Source: Diplosphaera chodatii (lineage: Eukaryota > Chlorophyta > Trebouxiophyceae > Prasiolales > Stichococcaceae). Taken from it: a DNA stretch of 64,000 nucleotides. The DNA lies in NCBI GenBank assembly GCA_032358165.1, contig JAALGY010000061.1:1302001-1366000 (forward strand). Reading direction: 5' to 3'. Made by a program: the position numbers and the translations under genes. Under the pieces are notes generated by a model, which saw only the letters and a program-made list of their open reading frames with translations, did no database searches and was not told the DNA's origin. Below are positions 24,098 to 36,534 of the stretch, piece by piece. Position 1 is the stretch's first letter; every line of letters begins with the position of its first letter.

Positions 24098-26607
24098 TTA
24101 TTTGCAGACCGGCAGATAGGAGACGATACACCAGTCCAGGCCGCCAGCGCCACCGATGCCACCGCGGGCAAGTACTCCTGTGAGCTTGACCGTCTGCCCG
24201 CGCTTGTCTCTGCTCGGCACAGCTCGCACAGGGGATCAGCTGAGACGGTCACTGCGCGCATGTTCTGCTTTTGCTCATGAGGGCAAGCACCCTCAGTTGT
24301 ATCATAGTATGCTGGCTTGCAAGAACGCTGTTTATATGGCAAAGTGACTGTGTGTATGCCCAGGTCGTGAGCGCTCACTTGAGTTTGCCGCCGCGTGTGT
24401 CGAAGGCCACAACCATCCGCTGTATGCCACGCTGTGTCTTGACGCTTGTCACCACGTTGCCCTGGGCATCGGTCACTGCGCTGATGTCCGCTGCATGCAC
24501 GATGAACCACACGCATTCAGGTGCATTGACTTGACTACTGCTGGCATATATCGAGCATACCTGGACAGTGGGCTCATTTCATCAAGGTGACGCCGTGCAT
24601 CCACATTACAGCAGCGAGGTATCCATGTGACCCGAGGCACTCACAGTCAAGGCGGAAGGCCTTGGTGACGTAGGCAGACGGCTTCACGAACGTCACCACG
24701 TTGCTCTTCACCGGCAGGCCGATCAACACCAGCTCATCGTTTGCAGGAATGCACTCCAGCTGCAGGCAGGAGTGCCAACGTCGTCGGGCATATCGCGGAG
24801 GCGAGACAAGGGAGGACATCTGAGACTCGATGCTTGCTGGTCAGCAACCGTTCTATATGGCACACAGCGCTGGTGCAGCATGCTTGTGGCTCGCTGCACT
24901 GCCGCCAACACAGCAGCTGTGTAGCAAAATTTGATGACAGGAGGTTGCACTGCTGCCAAGTGGACAGCAGTACCAGGGTGCTCGGCTTTCCGCTGTTGAT
25001 GACCGCGGTAGGCAGAAACGCGTCCGCTGCAGGTGACAAAAGCCGCACAGGGTACGTAAGTAGGCTTTTGCTCATCAGCATGTGCAAGCAAGCGCGCGCA
25101 TGTACGGCACAGTAACCACTACTCACAGCATTCGGTGGCGCGAAGGCTCAAGGTGCCGGGGCGGACGCAAGTGACTCTGTTGGCGCCGCCACGATTCTGC
25201 AAGAACAGGCTAGACCCTGAGTGCATGTCAGCAAGCGCAGTCTGCGTCAAATGCCTTGCTCTGCACTGCCAAGCAATCACCGTGGATCAGGTTGTGTACA
25301 CAGACCAGTTGATGAATTTGTGACCATATGCACACATGGGTCCTGAGAGAGTGGAAAACAACGCACCACCAGGAAGGGCGTGCTATCCCCTGTGCAGCTG
25401 CGGCACCCGCCTGGAGCTCTGTACTCTCCATGCGCCTTGCAGCTGTGTGGCCAAGAGTCAGGTGGTTGGGACGTGTTGTGTGGCTCAGCTAGCTGCACTC
25501 GCCTGTTGCCGCATTGCACCTCAACAGCACGCATTTGCAGAACATCAGCAGTGTGAGACAGAAGCAAGAGGGGCGACATGCGGTCAGAGTTCAACGTGTG
25601 GTGGTGGTGGGTATAAGCGGATCAGACCTTGCTGGAAGCAGTGGCTGGGTCGGTTTGGGCTTGGTGGGCGCGGCTGTGGGCCGCTGCTTCGGCGGCGGAG
25701 GCGACAGTGGGGGTGGCGGAAACGGCGGGGATGGAGGCGGGGATGGTGGCGGACTGGGAGGGGGTGGACTAGGCGGGTACGGCGGCGGGCTGGGCGGGGG
25801 CTGTGGCGGCAGTGATGGAGGCGGGCTCGGAGGGGGTGCAGGTGGCGGGCTGGGGGGCGGCGCGGGCGGCGGGCTGGGCGGGGATGGGGGCGACTTAGAC
25901 GGCGGCGGGACAGAAAGGGTGATCTGTCTTGACAGCTCATCAGACTGATCCAGGTTCGCGGTGGTCTGGCAGTATACGTTCCACTTCGCCCCGAGAGCGC
26001 CTGCAGAACAGCAGAGCTTCCGTCGGCCTGGTGTTCGTGTGCAGCCACGACAGCCTACACACCTGCAGCCACTGCACACTCGTGCACTGCTATGCTTCGC
26101 AACATGATGTCAGTCCCCCTACCGGTGCGCGAGGGGGCGGTGATCACCACAAATGCTGCATATGTCGTCCCCCCACCCGCCGCTGACGAAGCTGCAAAGG
26201 ACCCGTTGAACGTCCCCGTCTCCGCATACGTATCATTGTCGCCAACCTACATGCGCACAAACGGACCCAGTCAGCGACCTGCTGGCCTGCCGGCGATGGT
26301 TGCTAACACTCCAGTCAGATGTGGTGCACGGCCCAACAAGGACAGCCATTTGCATTCGTGAATCAGCACATGCTGTTCAGACCAGTGCCGGGCGAAAGTC
26401 GTCGCTCACCCTGCAGCTGGCGGCAAGGGTCGCCGGATCGCAGGCTCCACAAGGTACAGTGCCAATGGTCGCTGTGATGTTGCTGCCGAAGGCGACGTTG
26501 CTGGTCTTGCTGAGACCCCAAAACTGGGGCAGCATTGCAGAGGCGAGCGGCAAACTGCAGGCCAACATGCAGAGTGCAGCCAGCAGGGCTGCTGCGGCAG
26601 GCCGCAT
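24098..26607 (-). CDS. Modular secreted protein, array member 1 (minimal form)
   Basis: Nine exons in phase: 26410-26607, 26123-26246, 25628-26000, 25367-25442, 25127-25196, 24974-25026, 24645-24759, 24379-24490, 24098-24209 (410 aa). Start ATG 26607 opens a signal peptide (MRPAAAALLAALCMLACSLP). One divergent copy of the family repeat follows, with cysteines in VPCGACDPATLAASCR and NVYCQ, then a linker of about 75 residues rich in SPPP, then the conserved C-terminal region: EYRAPGGCRSCTGDSTPF, NRGGANRVTCVRPGT, LECIPANDELVLIGLPVKS, AVTDAQGNVVTS, and the end GLDWCIVSYLPVCK. Exon order and sizes match member 2 almost exactly. The Pro-rich linker resembles hydroxyproline-rich algal wall glycoproteins; function unknown. 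Confidence 0.82.
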
Positions 26608-27563
26608 GGCTGCCACAAGTCCGTGGTACTGCTCGGGACGGGGGTCGCTGCAGCGGGCCGGAACGTGTGCAAGACAGCCCCCTGGCCTGCTGTGCGCGCC
26701 ACTGCACCTGCTAGGCTGCCATGGCCATGGCTGTGCTGGAGTGTGCAGGTGATGCGCGCTGCTCGCCGGGTCTGCCCATCTGAATCACTGACCAGCCGGA
26801 CACGGGGGCAGCCTGCGGAGTGCAGCAGACAAAAAGTAAGTGCTGCCTGCTGACCGATGATCTGGGTGCAGTGTTGGGCATGGGGCTGGGAGCAAGGGGT
26901 CAATCACGGCCGTGTGCACCACATAAAGAGGCAGAAATAGCTCATAAGCCGGCTCATATCAGAGCTGCACAGCTTCGAGCACAGTGCTCCTGCTGCACCT
27001 CCCACATGGAACGCATGCACACAGGTCAGTACTGGGTGACAGCCGCCGCTCACACACGCCCTCAAGCAGCGCTCTATAGCATGCTGCTGGGGTGCACATC
27101 TTCACAGATGAAGGAGTGCATGATCGTTCAGCATCGGTAGCGTCGCATGGTGTGCGTGCTACATGTTGGCGCAGTGCAGAACAGATTGAAATAGGGGAGG
27201 CCCGTTGCCAACATCAATCGATCAAGCACCGTACTGCTTCCAATGGGGGAAGATCGGATGATACGAAAAGGAGGCACTGTCCTTGCAGAGGAGCGGTGAG
27301 AGCTGCCTCACATCCAGGCCGTTTGCCCCAAGGCGAGCGTCAACAAAGTTGCAAGGTGGGACCAGCGATGCAATGACCTGCCTCCTCCACTTTGCTCTTG
27401 GGTTTGTGCTGCATGCATCGAACCCTTGATCAAGCATTACCGCTCGGGTACCCTTCGCTTCATCTCTCCCTTTCAAATGTTCTATCTATGCTATGTCAAC
27501 CATCACCACATGTTCTGCCTGCCTGCTTGCCCTACATATGTGTGTCGCTACTCATCCATCACG
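26608..27563. other. Intergenic between array members 1 and 2
   Basis: Promoter side of member 1 and 3' side of member 2. No coding segment recognised. Confidence 0.4.
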
Positions 27564-30077
27564 TCATTTGCAGACCGGCAGGTAGGATCCAACGCACCAG
27601 TCTAGGCCCCCAGCGCTGCCAATGCCGCCACGAGATACCACTCCTGTGAATCTGACTGTTTGGCCGCGCTTGTCTCTGTTCAGCAGCACGACAGCAGTGG
27701 TCTTGCCAGCGTCAGCAGTTATGGTGCAGAGCGATCTATATATCATGCCCCAAGCAATACAACAGCAGCTTGTTGAGGCTGGCCCTGCGCAACGCACGTA
27801 AGACTGCTATAATGCAGCATCTCACCTGAGCCTGCTGCGGCCAGTGTTGAATGTCACAACTAGCCGCTGCACACCGCGGTGTGTGCCAGTGCTTGCCACC
27901 ACATGTCCCTGGGCATTCGTCACCGCCCTTTTGTCCACTGCGGATGAGCACAGGTGCTCAGCGGGCTGTGCTAGCATGCTTGACCGTTGTACGAAATATT
28001 GCTCCTCATCAAGATGGCACATACAGCGGCCAGCATGCTGGTGTAGCACCAGGCAGAATGGTAGACAGGACTGGCTTGCACGGTATGCAAATGTGGCCTC
28101 GCAGTAGGGGTGGACTGTAGCGCCACCCAGCAGGTGCTCACAGTCAAGGCGGAAGGAATCATTGACGTATGAAGACGCCTTGAGGAAGGGCATCCTGCTG
28201 CTCCTCAGCGGCAGGCCGATTGAAACATATTTGTCGTCTGCCGGGATGCATCTCAGCTGCACGCCAAAACTCATCACAGTCAGGAGCACCACACTTGCTG
28301 TGGACGTCATGATGTGCACACAACATGTGGCACCGTCTGCTGGCCACAGCATTGCAACAGCAGCTGCTTATGGATGCAGCAGGCGTTGTCTACAGAAATA
28401 GAAGGGCACAGCGGTACCAGGGTGTTCGGCTTCGCCCTGCTGACGGCCACGGTGGGTAGCAGTGCGTCCGCTGCAGGTGCGGTGTGATCCGCATCAACAG
28501 GCGGCAAAGGGAGCGTCCGTGGGCGTCAGCACGTGCATACAGTGGCAGGCAGTGCGACTCACTGCACTTGGTGGCGCGGTCGCTCAAGGTGCCCGGACGG
28601 ACGCACTGGATCTTCAAAGCGCCGCCGCGGGACTGCAAACACCGACGAGCGGAAACATGTGAAAGGAAGCATGGCGCTGGAAGGACTGTACATTCGATGT
28701 TGCTGCGCAGTACATGCTGTAGCATTGCCCAACACGCCAAGGGATATCTGCATCCTGAACGCCAACAGGCAGGCGGGCGGGGGTGCGTGTGCATGTTTTG
28801 TTGGCTTACTGCAAGGAAGGGCGTGTCAGCTGCGGTGCAGCTGCGGCAGGCGCCCTCCGCCCTGTACTCTCCGTATGACTTGCACCTGCACCGCAAGCAT
28901 GAGACTGTGTGATGACAAGCTCTGGCCAGCCGAGCAGCGCCCAGCACATGCAAGAGAGCAGGCTCCACATGCACAGCGAGCAGTGCGCCAGATATAATTG
29001 CAGACGAGCAGACGAGCAGATCATGAACTGCTGTATGTGAAACGTAGGCCATACAGCAATGGACGATGGCAGCCGGCTGGGCATCAGGGCCTTGACCAGA
29101 TATCCCACCTGGCGGGCAGGTTTGGCTTGGTGGGCTTGGGCTCGGGCTTGGTAGGTGCGGCTGTGGGGCGCAGGGGGGGCGGTGGGGACCGATGCGGCGG
29201 CGGCGGCGGGGGGCTGGGGGTCGGCATCGGCGGCGGGCTGGGCGGGGGGCTGGGCGGGGGGCTCGGTGGCGGCGTAGGCGGCGGGGACGGGGGCGGCAGC
29301 GCGATGGGAGGGCTTGGGGGCGGCGCTGGTGGCGGTTTCGCGGGTGGGGGCGGCTTGGGCGGCTTGGGTGGCGGCGAATGCGGCGCAACGGTGATAATCT
29401 GGCTTGATTCCCCAGAGGAGTCCAGGCTCGCGATGGCCCGGCAGTACACCAGCCACTGCACACCGACGTTGCCTGCGCACACGGGAGGCGTCGGGCTGCC
29501 CATTCGCATGGTGCACTGTGCCACGCCACGCCACGCCACGCCAGTCCAACACAGCGCGCTTTGTGCATGCCTGGACTTGCCAGGTATACTACGCAGGTGC
29601 CAAGCACTCACCCAGGCGGGATGGCACGACAACAGTCACTTGTGCCTGGTGGGTCCCGTCCCCAACAGGGTTGAGCGGCGCCGTGGAGGTGCCCGTCTCA
29701 GCCTGCACGACGTTGTCGGATACCTGCGCAGGTTCAGCTGTCAACAGCCATTGAACGTTGGCATGGCCCTCGGCCTCATCGGCAAGCACAGCGTGCAGCA
29801 GTTCGGGTCGTCTGCTTGAGTGGAGCGGTGACGATGCGATGCGCATGGGCAGTGACCAGCGCAGACGCGAGGCGCCGCTCACCCGGCATGTGGCGTACGA
29901 GGTGGCGGAAGTGCAGCCGACGCAGAGGGTGGTGGTGACGGTGACCGTGGTGGTGCTGCCGAATGGCAGATCGAACTTGGGGTTGATGTTCATGTTGAGG
30001 GGCAGCGTTGCCGATGTGTGCGGCAAGACATACGCCAGAACAGCCAGCTTTGCCAGCAGGCTTGCTGAGAGCCTCAT
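27564..30077 (-). CDS. Modular secreted protein, array member 2 (minimal form)
   Basis: Nine exons in phase: 29883-30077, 29612-29723, 29109-29472, 28810-28885, 28563-28632, 28418-28470, 28142-28256, 27826-27937, 27564-27675 (402 aa). Start ATG 30077 gives signal peptide MRLSASLLAKLAVLAYVLPH; an in-frame Met 19 codons upstream is less likely. The N-terminal repeat has LPFGSTTTVTVTTTLCVGC and LVYCRA. A Pro-rich linker (SPPP, APPP) precedes the conserved C-terminal region (EYRAEGACRSCTAADTPF, IQCVRPGTLSDRATKC, RCIPADDKYVSIGLPLRS, GLDWCVGSYLPVCK). Seven of nine exons have the same length as in member 1, or nearly so. This marks a duplicated pair that keeps the simplest layout in the array. Probably secreted or wall-bound; activity unknown. 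Confidence 0.82.
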
Positions 30078-31503
30078 TGCCGCTGCAGGCCTGGAGTGAA
30101 TCAGGCGCTCTGTGGCGAATCTGCACGCGTGCAACAGTGGCTCGGCTGGCAGGTCCAGCAGCGGTCAGCGTGCGGTACTGGCATGCTGCATGGCTCCCGG
30201 CGCCTGCAGCTGCGTCGCCTCGGTGGCCTGCTGGCGGACGCTACAGCGGCTTGATCCCAGTCCAACACCGCACCAGCCTGCATGGTGCAGATTGGCATGT
30301 AGGTCAGTACCAGTTGGCGGACACACATGACCTGAACCTGCGGATTGGCGGTGGCAGCCCACAGAGGTGGCGACTTGTGCTGCGCGGCGCATCATTGAGT
30401 CCCTGCTGGCCACAGATGGTCTTCATTATGATGTGGACGTGGCTCACGGATGTTTCGTGCTGCTGCACCTCCTAAAAAGCAACACGCATAGCAGTACTAC
30501 TGGGTTGACTCCGTTGCTCGCATGCACCATTGCAGCACCCCAGCGGAGTGACTGATGGCAGATACATGGAGCCAGTCGTTTAAGGCGTACGCACGCTGTT
30601 GAGCACGAGCACTTATTTTCAACAGCAGGAAACAGCACACGCAATGAAACTACTCACAGCAGGTGCGTGCGAAGTCCTCCCACGGTCGTGCCAGGCCTTC
30701 AGACGGTCTTGCGACAAGCAGCAGCGTTGAACATGTCAGCTGCGCTTGTCACCAAAGTGCGCAAGGTACTGCAAAGCAACGCGCTTGGCCCGTCCCCGCA
30801 GTACTGACTTTGCTTGGTGACTAAACCTGGCCAGTCCCCATCTAAATGATACGATGGAAACGGTTTGAATGATACGGAGAAGCGAAAACTCTTGACTAGG
30901 GGCACTCCACGTTGTCAAGCAATCGCTGGCATATGTATGTCACAGCACAGGCATGCACTTTGAGCAATGGCCAACAGGCTCACGACTTGCTCGCGCTGAT
31001 GACAAGCGAAGCAAGGCCGCCATCGCATCACCATGGGCGCACGTCACCAGTAGCGGCAAGTAATGATACAACGACGCGGACCTAATGTTTGCTGCCGCAG
31101 GAAACAAATGCCCTGACAGCGCAGGAGCTGAACGGATACAGAGCAACAGTTCTGCCGCGTGGATGCTTGATTAGAATGGCGTTGTTACCTGGCCACATGC
31201 TTGGTTGCCATGTGCATTCATTCCGGGACTGCCAAGTTGTCAGTCTGGGTCTGCTGTGCATGTCATGTCAACAATGTCAACATGACGTAAAACCAGCATT
31301 TGACAGTGCAAAATGCTGAAACTCTATCGATGTTGGAGCCCTGTGACGACGTCAAACCACCAGTCATGTATGTAGCAGCCAGGTCCGTTCATTGATATCA
31401 TTGGCTGGAATCAACCAACAAGAGTGAAGCAGAGGCAGGAGAGTTTACAATTGCATACCATGCCTGAACAGCCTTGTTGCCGTCTGACGAGCTGCTCCAA
31501 TCA
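30078..31503. other. Intergenic between array members 2 and 3
   Basis: About 1.4 kb without a recognisable exon. A TGTAA motif on the minus strand near 31445 lies about 60 bp after the member 3 stop and could be its polyadenylation signal. Confidence 0.4.
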
Positions 31504-34500
31504 TCAATGCGGATGATCACCGTATCCCACATGTTCATCATCACGGCTGACAATGGCCGCATCAGCCAGAGAGTATGCTGCTGTCCGTGTGGCGACCTTG
31601 CCCGGCTGACCGCAGACCTTCAGCTTCGCGGCGAAGCACCAGTTGAGGGCAAAGGTGCCGGTGCCGCCGCGGGCAACTGCGCCGGTCACCGAGATGGTCG
31701 CGCCGCGCTTGTTCCTGCAAAATTCAGGCGGCAGTCGGTTCTGGAACTCCCGCAGCGAGCTGCACCCGATGACAGCGGCTGCAAGCCGTGGCATCAACTC
31801 AGGCTCACGATGCGCCCTGCAGCAAGCACCCTCGAACAGCCACATGACACTCAGCTGCACCGCACGGGCTAGCATGTTGCTACCAGAAAAGCATGGCGAG
31901 GGTCGGCAGTGTGGCGCAGAAGGCCAAGCCACACACTGGCTCACCGCAGGCCGCCGGCGGGCGCCTCAAAAGTGAAGAAGATGAAGTCATTGCCATCCTG
32001 CTTCTTGATGGTGGAGATGGGCACGCCGTTGCGGTCGGTCACCGGCAGCAGGCCCTCTGCAGATCATCGCCAACACTCTGTCGGAGACCATCGCTTCGCC
32101 ACTCTGATTGTACCACACATCTGCCAGATGTTAGGAATTCAAACAGCCCGGAGCACAGCACGAGGGCCAACTCACGGTTGAGGCGCAGGGACTTCTTGAT
32201 GATCTTCTGCGGCGTCAAGAAGGGTATTGCGGTGGTGCGCACGGGGAGACCCACCGTGACCCACTTGGCCGTCAGTGGAATGCATGCCAGCTGCAGGGCG
32301 GAAGCACCGCCGTCAGATGCACAGCAACCATGTGACAACTGCACATATGTGCTGCTTCACCAAATGATGCAGCTGACACCCCTACGACACCATATATACG
32401 ACAGCTGATAGACTCAGGCGTCATGACAAGCATCTTTGTTGCACCTTGGGGGCGAAAGGGTTGTTGGTCTGGACCGTGAGAACTGCTGGAATCACCGCAT
32501 CAGCTGCAAAAGGAGCACATACTGTCAGCCGGTGTGCACTGCTGCATCTGGTGCGGCTGTCCTCGTCATGTGCATGGACCATCGCATCTGCTGAGTGTCA
32601 AGAGCCGCAGCAGGTACACAGACTGGTCATGCAGATGGCCTGTCGAGCCATCTGCAAAAGCTGGTTGACGACTCACAGCAGGCGGTGGCGGTGCGGCCAG
32701 TCGTCACGGGCCTCACGCAACGAATGCGGTTGACGCCGCCACGGTACTGCATGTACAGGGTTTGCAGCAATTCACGTCACGGTAGTCCCTGATGTGGACA
32801 ACTGCAGGCTTGGCCAGTGTGCTGAACAGAGGATGCGGGGCAGAATCATTTCAGGGGCATGGCGATGCGATGGCTGACTCCCGTGCCGAGTGGCAGCTTG
32901 AACGGTTGCCCAACGAAGGGTCAGTGCTCACCGACATGAAGGGCGAGTCGACAGCCACACAGCGGCGGCAGCCGCCGAGCGCCCGGTACTCGGCAGCAGA
33001 CGGGCACCTGCGCACCACAAAGAGGGCTTTTCTTGCAGCGCCTCAGCACTGCCACTGGGCTGGCCGGGCGTCCTAGATGGAGACTGCCCAGAACTGCGGT
33101 CAGCGTGACAGAGGTCGCATCACACTCACGTGGCAGGGGTGACAGGCTTCGGAGGAGGCGGCTGCTTGGCGGGCGGCGACGGGGGAGCGCTGACAACCGC
33201 GAAGTACGAAAGCGCGACGCGGCCAACTGCTGGGCCCAGCTCGGAAGTCTGCAGCGCGCACTCTAGTGCATAATCCCCTGCGGACGATGCAGAGTGCCTT
33301 ACACAGCAGCATGGTAACTTTGCAGGGTGCAGTGCCATGCAGGATGCTGCTGAGCAGATGGCCAAGCCATTGTGGACACACGTGTTCATATTCTGTCTGA
33401 CTGCACACCTGGCGTGGTGGGGATGCTAAGGGACGTCAGTACCACGTTGCTGTTTTCATACTGCAACGTGGCATTGGCTGCTGCCGTCAGGGTGAACCCG
33501 GCGTTGCTGGTGTTGACTGGCACAGGGCAGCCGATGGGAGCCAGCAGCTTGCGACGAACGGGGTGCGCCTGGCAGAACTGCAGCCCAGGAGCAGCGCATC
33601 ATGGCATGGAGCCCTTTGGTCGTCAGCGAGCTGCTAGCCAGTGGGTGTGCACCACCCCCGGTCTGCTGATGGCGGCCGTGGTCATCATGATGCACAAGCT
33701 GGATTCGAGGTGTCGTGACTCCGCTGGTGTATATCTCAATTGCGGATACTCGCCTTGCACCGGGCAATGGGGGCGGTGGCGGGGACGCGCAGGATGGAGT
33801 TGGTGAAGCAGGAGGAGCGGGTGTTCGCGGTGCACAGCACAGCCTCAAGCTCCGCAGTCATCAACGTAGTGCCGGAAGTGACCTGTTGACAGGCAGGGCA
33901 CTGCATGTGACCCACCGACATGCAGACTGCAATGGCCAGCAATTGCTCTAATCGCTGCGCATCTTGAAAGACTCAGTGGCGGGTGACATCACAATCGCAC
34001 CACAGTTGGCGCAAGGCTGCTGATGTTCATGAAGCCGTAAGGCACAGCTGGCGGCGGTGGCGGCGGGACAGCAACGGTGAACTGCACGTTGGCAGGGGGA
34101 TCAGTGAGCACCCCTGTCTCGTCTGTACCGGCCGCACACTCCAGCACCCAGTCGCCTGCGCGCCGCAGCACAACATGTTCCAAAGGCTTGAACCCAGACA
34201 TCTGGAGCTTTGCGGCACAGCCTTTGTGCTGGCCTGTACGCGGGGTGAGCAGCTTCCAACCAGCGTCAATGCCATACCGGGATTGGAAGGCGGCATAATT
34301 GGCACGGCGCCGCCATTGTCAAAGACGAGGCTGGAGTTCGCCTCCGCCACCGGGATGGGTGTGCCATTAAAGGTCAAGGAGTTTGGGCAGGCGCCCGAAC
34401 GAGTTGTACGGTCGTTTTGACGGGAGCAGATCTGCAAAGGCAACCAAGATAGCCCCTTGAATCAGGTTGACAATGGCAAGCATCAGTGCTGGCGCACATA

Positions 34501-36534
34501 CATGCTGTATGCCATTGAGAGCAGGTCAGTGCAGCACAGCTGGCGCCCCTCCAGATGGCGCCAGGGCAAGCTGGCAACAACGACTGCGTCTCCTGTGGTG
34601 TAGCCGGGCTGCGCTTCGGTCTGCTGCAACCAATCACCTGGCAAAGGACGGTCATGGAGGTTGTCGCCGCCCGCAGGCTGAGGTCCTCGAAGCAGGCGGT
34701 CTCGTTGGCGCCGCGGCACAGCACCGCCTCGATGGTGCTGTTGAGGTACAGGCCGTCCACCGAGAACAGGGTCGTCGGGGCCTGCAATCGCAAGCGGAGT
34801 GTGACTGGCTGACACAGTCTGCTCAAGGAGTGCACGCATTTGGGCCGGCCAACAGCCACCAGCTGCGCTGTGGAGTGCAGGCTGCGCATGGTGGGCGTGC
34901 TCTGAGATGCAGCAGCGCGGCTGCATGGCAGGACAACCTAGAAACAAATGTGAGGCAGGTAGCCCTCACAGGGTCTGGTGTCACGGGGCCGACTCGGATG
35001 AAGGTCTGAAGTGGTGTGGGCGGCGGCGGGGGTGAGGCTGGCGGCGGGCTTGGGGGTGGCGGTGGGGCGGGAGGAGGCGGCGGCGGCGGCGGCGGCGACA
35101 CCACTGCAGCACAAGCGCAGGGTTGCTAAGTGCAGCAGGTGCGTGCCTCACACGTCTTTTCGTTGCATGGCTTCACCTGTATTTACTTGTGCGTTTGCCC
35201 ATTTGGGATGAGCTCCCATTCATCAACAATGTGGCAGCTTGGCTGAAAGTCCCTGCTGCAAGCACACTTCAAGGGCTGAAGACCAGCAGAGCCTCACCTG
35301 TGAACGGCGCGGTCACGGTGTTGTTGGTGGTGAGGGGGCTGCCGTCGAAGTCGGAAGAAGCGGCCTGGGCGAAGCATTCCAGCTCGTGTTTGCCCAGGAC
35401 CTGGGCCGGCACATTGATGTAGAAGTTTGCAAAGGTGCTGGTGTCGCCCGCGCCGCCCCCAAAGACGCCTCCCCCCGGCTGCAGCGGGATGGGCACGGGA
35501 CCCCACACCGTCGTCCTGTTGTTGTTGGCGTCCACTGTGTACTCCTGCACCAGAAGGGCGGCATGCCATGTCAGCGGGTGTTCGAGCTGCCCGCTACATA
35601 CTGTGCTACGGAGTCTGCAGCACCTGATTTCAACTTCGGAACCTGAACAAATGTAAATTGGGTTTATCTGCCGGCATTACTTTTTTGCGATACAGGATTG
35701 CAGTCCAATGGTGGACGTGCTACATATGGCAGCGCACAAGTGTGAAACCTTTGAATTCTTGGTGCAGCATTGTCGTGTGCTGTGCCAAATATTGCCTGTG
35801 CTCAGGCAGGAGCTCACCGTGCATACGGCAGCTTGTACATTCTGGACAGGCATGACGCAGTTGTCGTCGGTCGTGAATGTCGCGTCAGCATTGTCGCACA
35901 GGCGCGTCACCAGGTACGTGCTGATGGGCTGGCCCAGTACCACGGGGTTGGGCTTGATCGCATTCTTTGGGTTGTATGCCCCTGCAGCAGATGCGGGATG
36001 TGATTCAGCTGTGGATATATATCTCCCGCTTGTCACACACCTGCAGATCCTGCCTTGAATGCCAACCAACCAGCCGTAGAGTAGTTGGTATGTCAGTGCA
36101 AAGTTCTCGGGCAGACGCGCTCGCAGCAGGGTGCCAGCCAACCTGGGATGTTGAAGAAGTTGAACTCGTAGAAAGCCGGCGGCACCTGCAGATATGAGAC
36201 AGCCTGTGCTAAATGTTATGGGACGCTCGTGCGCCCTGCATTGCCACTGTAAAAGACACATGAGTGACAACCTACTGCCGTTCATCTACAGTTTGTGATG
36301 TATCTGGGGCCCATCTGGGGCCCAAGTCCTGGGCATGCTCAGCAGCGGATAGTGACGCACCCTGCTGGGGGGCGGCGGCGGGGAGTCATCGGAGCCGATC
36401 GGGGGTGGCGACTGCGCCCTGGCCGCCGGCATGAAACCGACAAGCATCAGCAGCGCCGTAGCCGCTGCAGCTGCCAGCTTGCCTGCCGCCGCGCGCCTGC
36501 CGGCGGTACACTGCGCCTCCCGCGACGGCCGCAT
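31504..36534 (-). CDS. Modular secreted protein, array member 3 (C-terminally extended)
   Basis: Seventeen exons in phase: 36361-36534, 36141-36183, 35818-35981, 35298-35544, 34970-35103, 34638-34781, 34278-34431, 34001-34155, 33754-33882, 33409-33577, 33130-33277, 32932-33007, 32677-32746, 32445-32503, 32176-32290, 31945-32056, 31504-31714 (767 aa). A signal peptide (MRPSREAQ to PAARAQ) and a short GSDDSPPPPP stretch lead into GAYNPKNAIKPNPV and EYTVDANNNRTTV segments shared with member 4. A Pro run and two repeats follow, with EAVLCRGANETACFED, DWVLECAAGTD, EAVLCTANTRSSCF and DYALECALQTSELG. The C-terminal region ends NWCFAAKLKVC. The stop used by the relatives right after KVCSK is absent here, adding about 33 unrelated residues. 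The exon 9 donor is GC. Confidence 0.8.
31971..32363. repeat. Near-identical block, copy 1 (matches 37941-38333)
   Basis: Coding and intron sequence appear identical by eye to the block about 5970 bp to the right, spanning the last-but-one and last-but-two exons of members 3 and 4. Confidence 0.75.
33168..33657. repeat. Near-identical block, copy 1 (matches 39216-39705)
   Basis: Two exons and the introns around them match the block about 6048 bp to the right with no difference noticed by eye. Confidence 0.75.

Noticed and set aside
25514..25948. Glycine-rich plus-strand frame (also 42148-42465 and 28998-29400)
   Set aside because: These are the reverse strand of the proline tracts of members 1, 4 and 2, which have a signal peptide, conserved flanking exons and in-phase splicing on the minus strand.
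29520..29546. CCACG tandem repeat as a possible functional repeat or CRISPR-like unit
   Set aside because: Only a few copies of a 5-bp unit inside a member 2 intron; an ordinary microsatellite.
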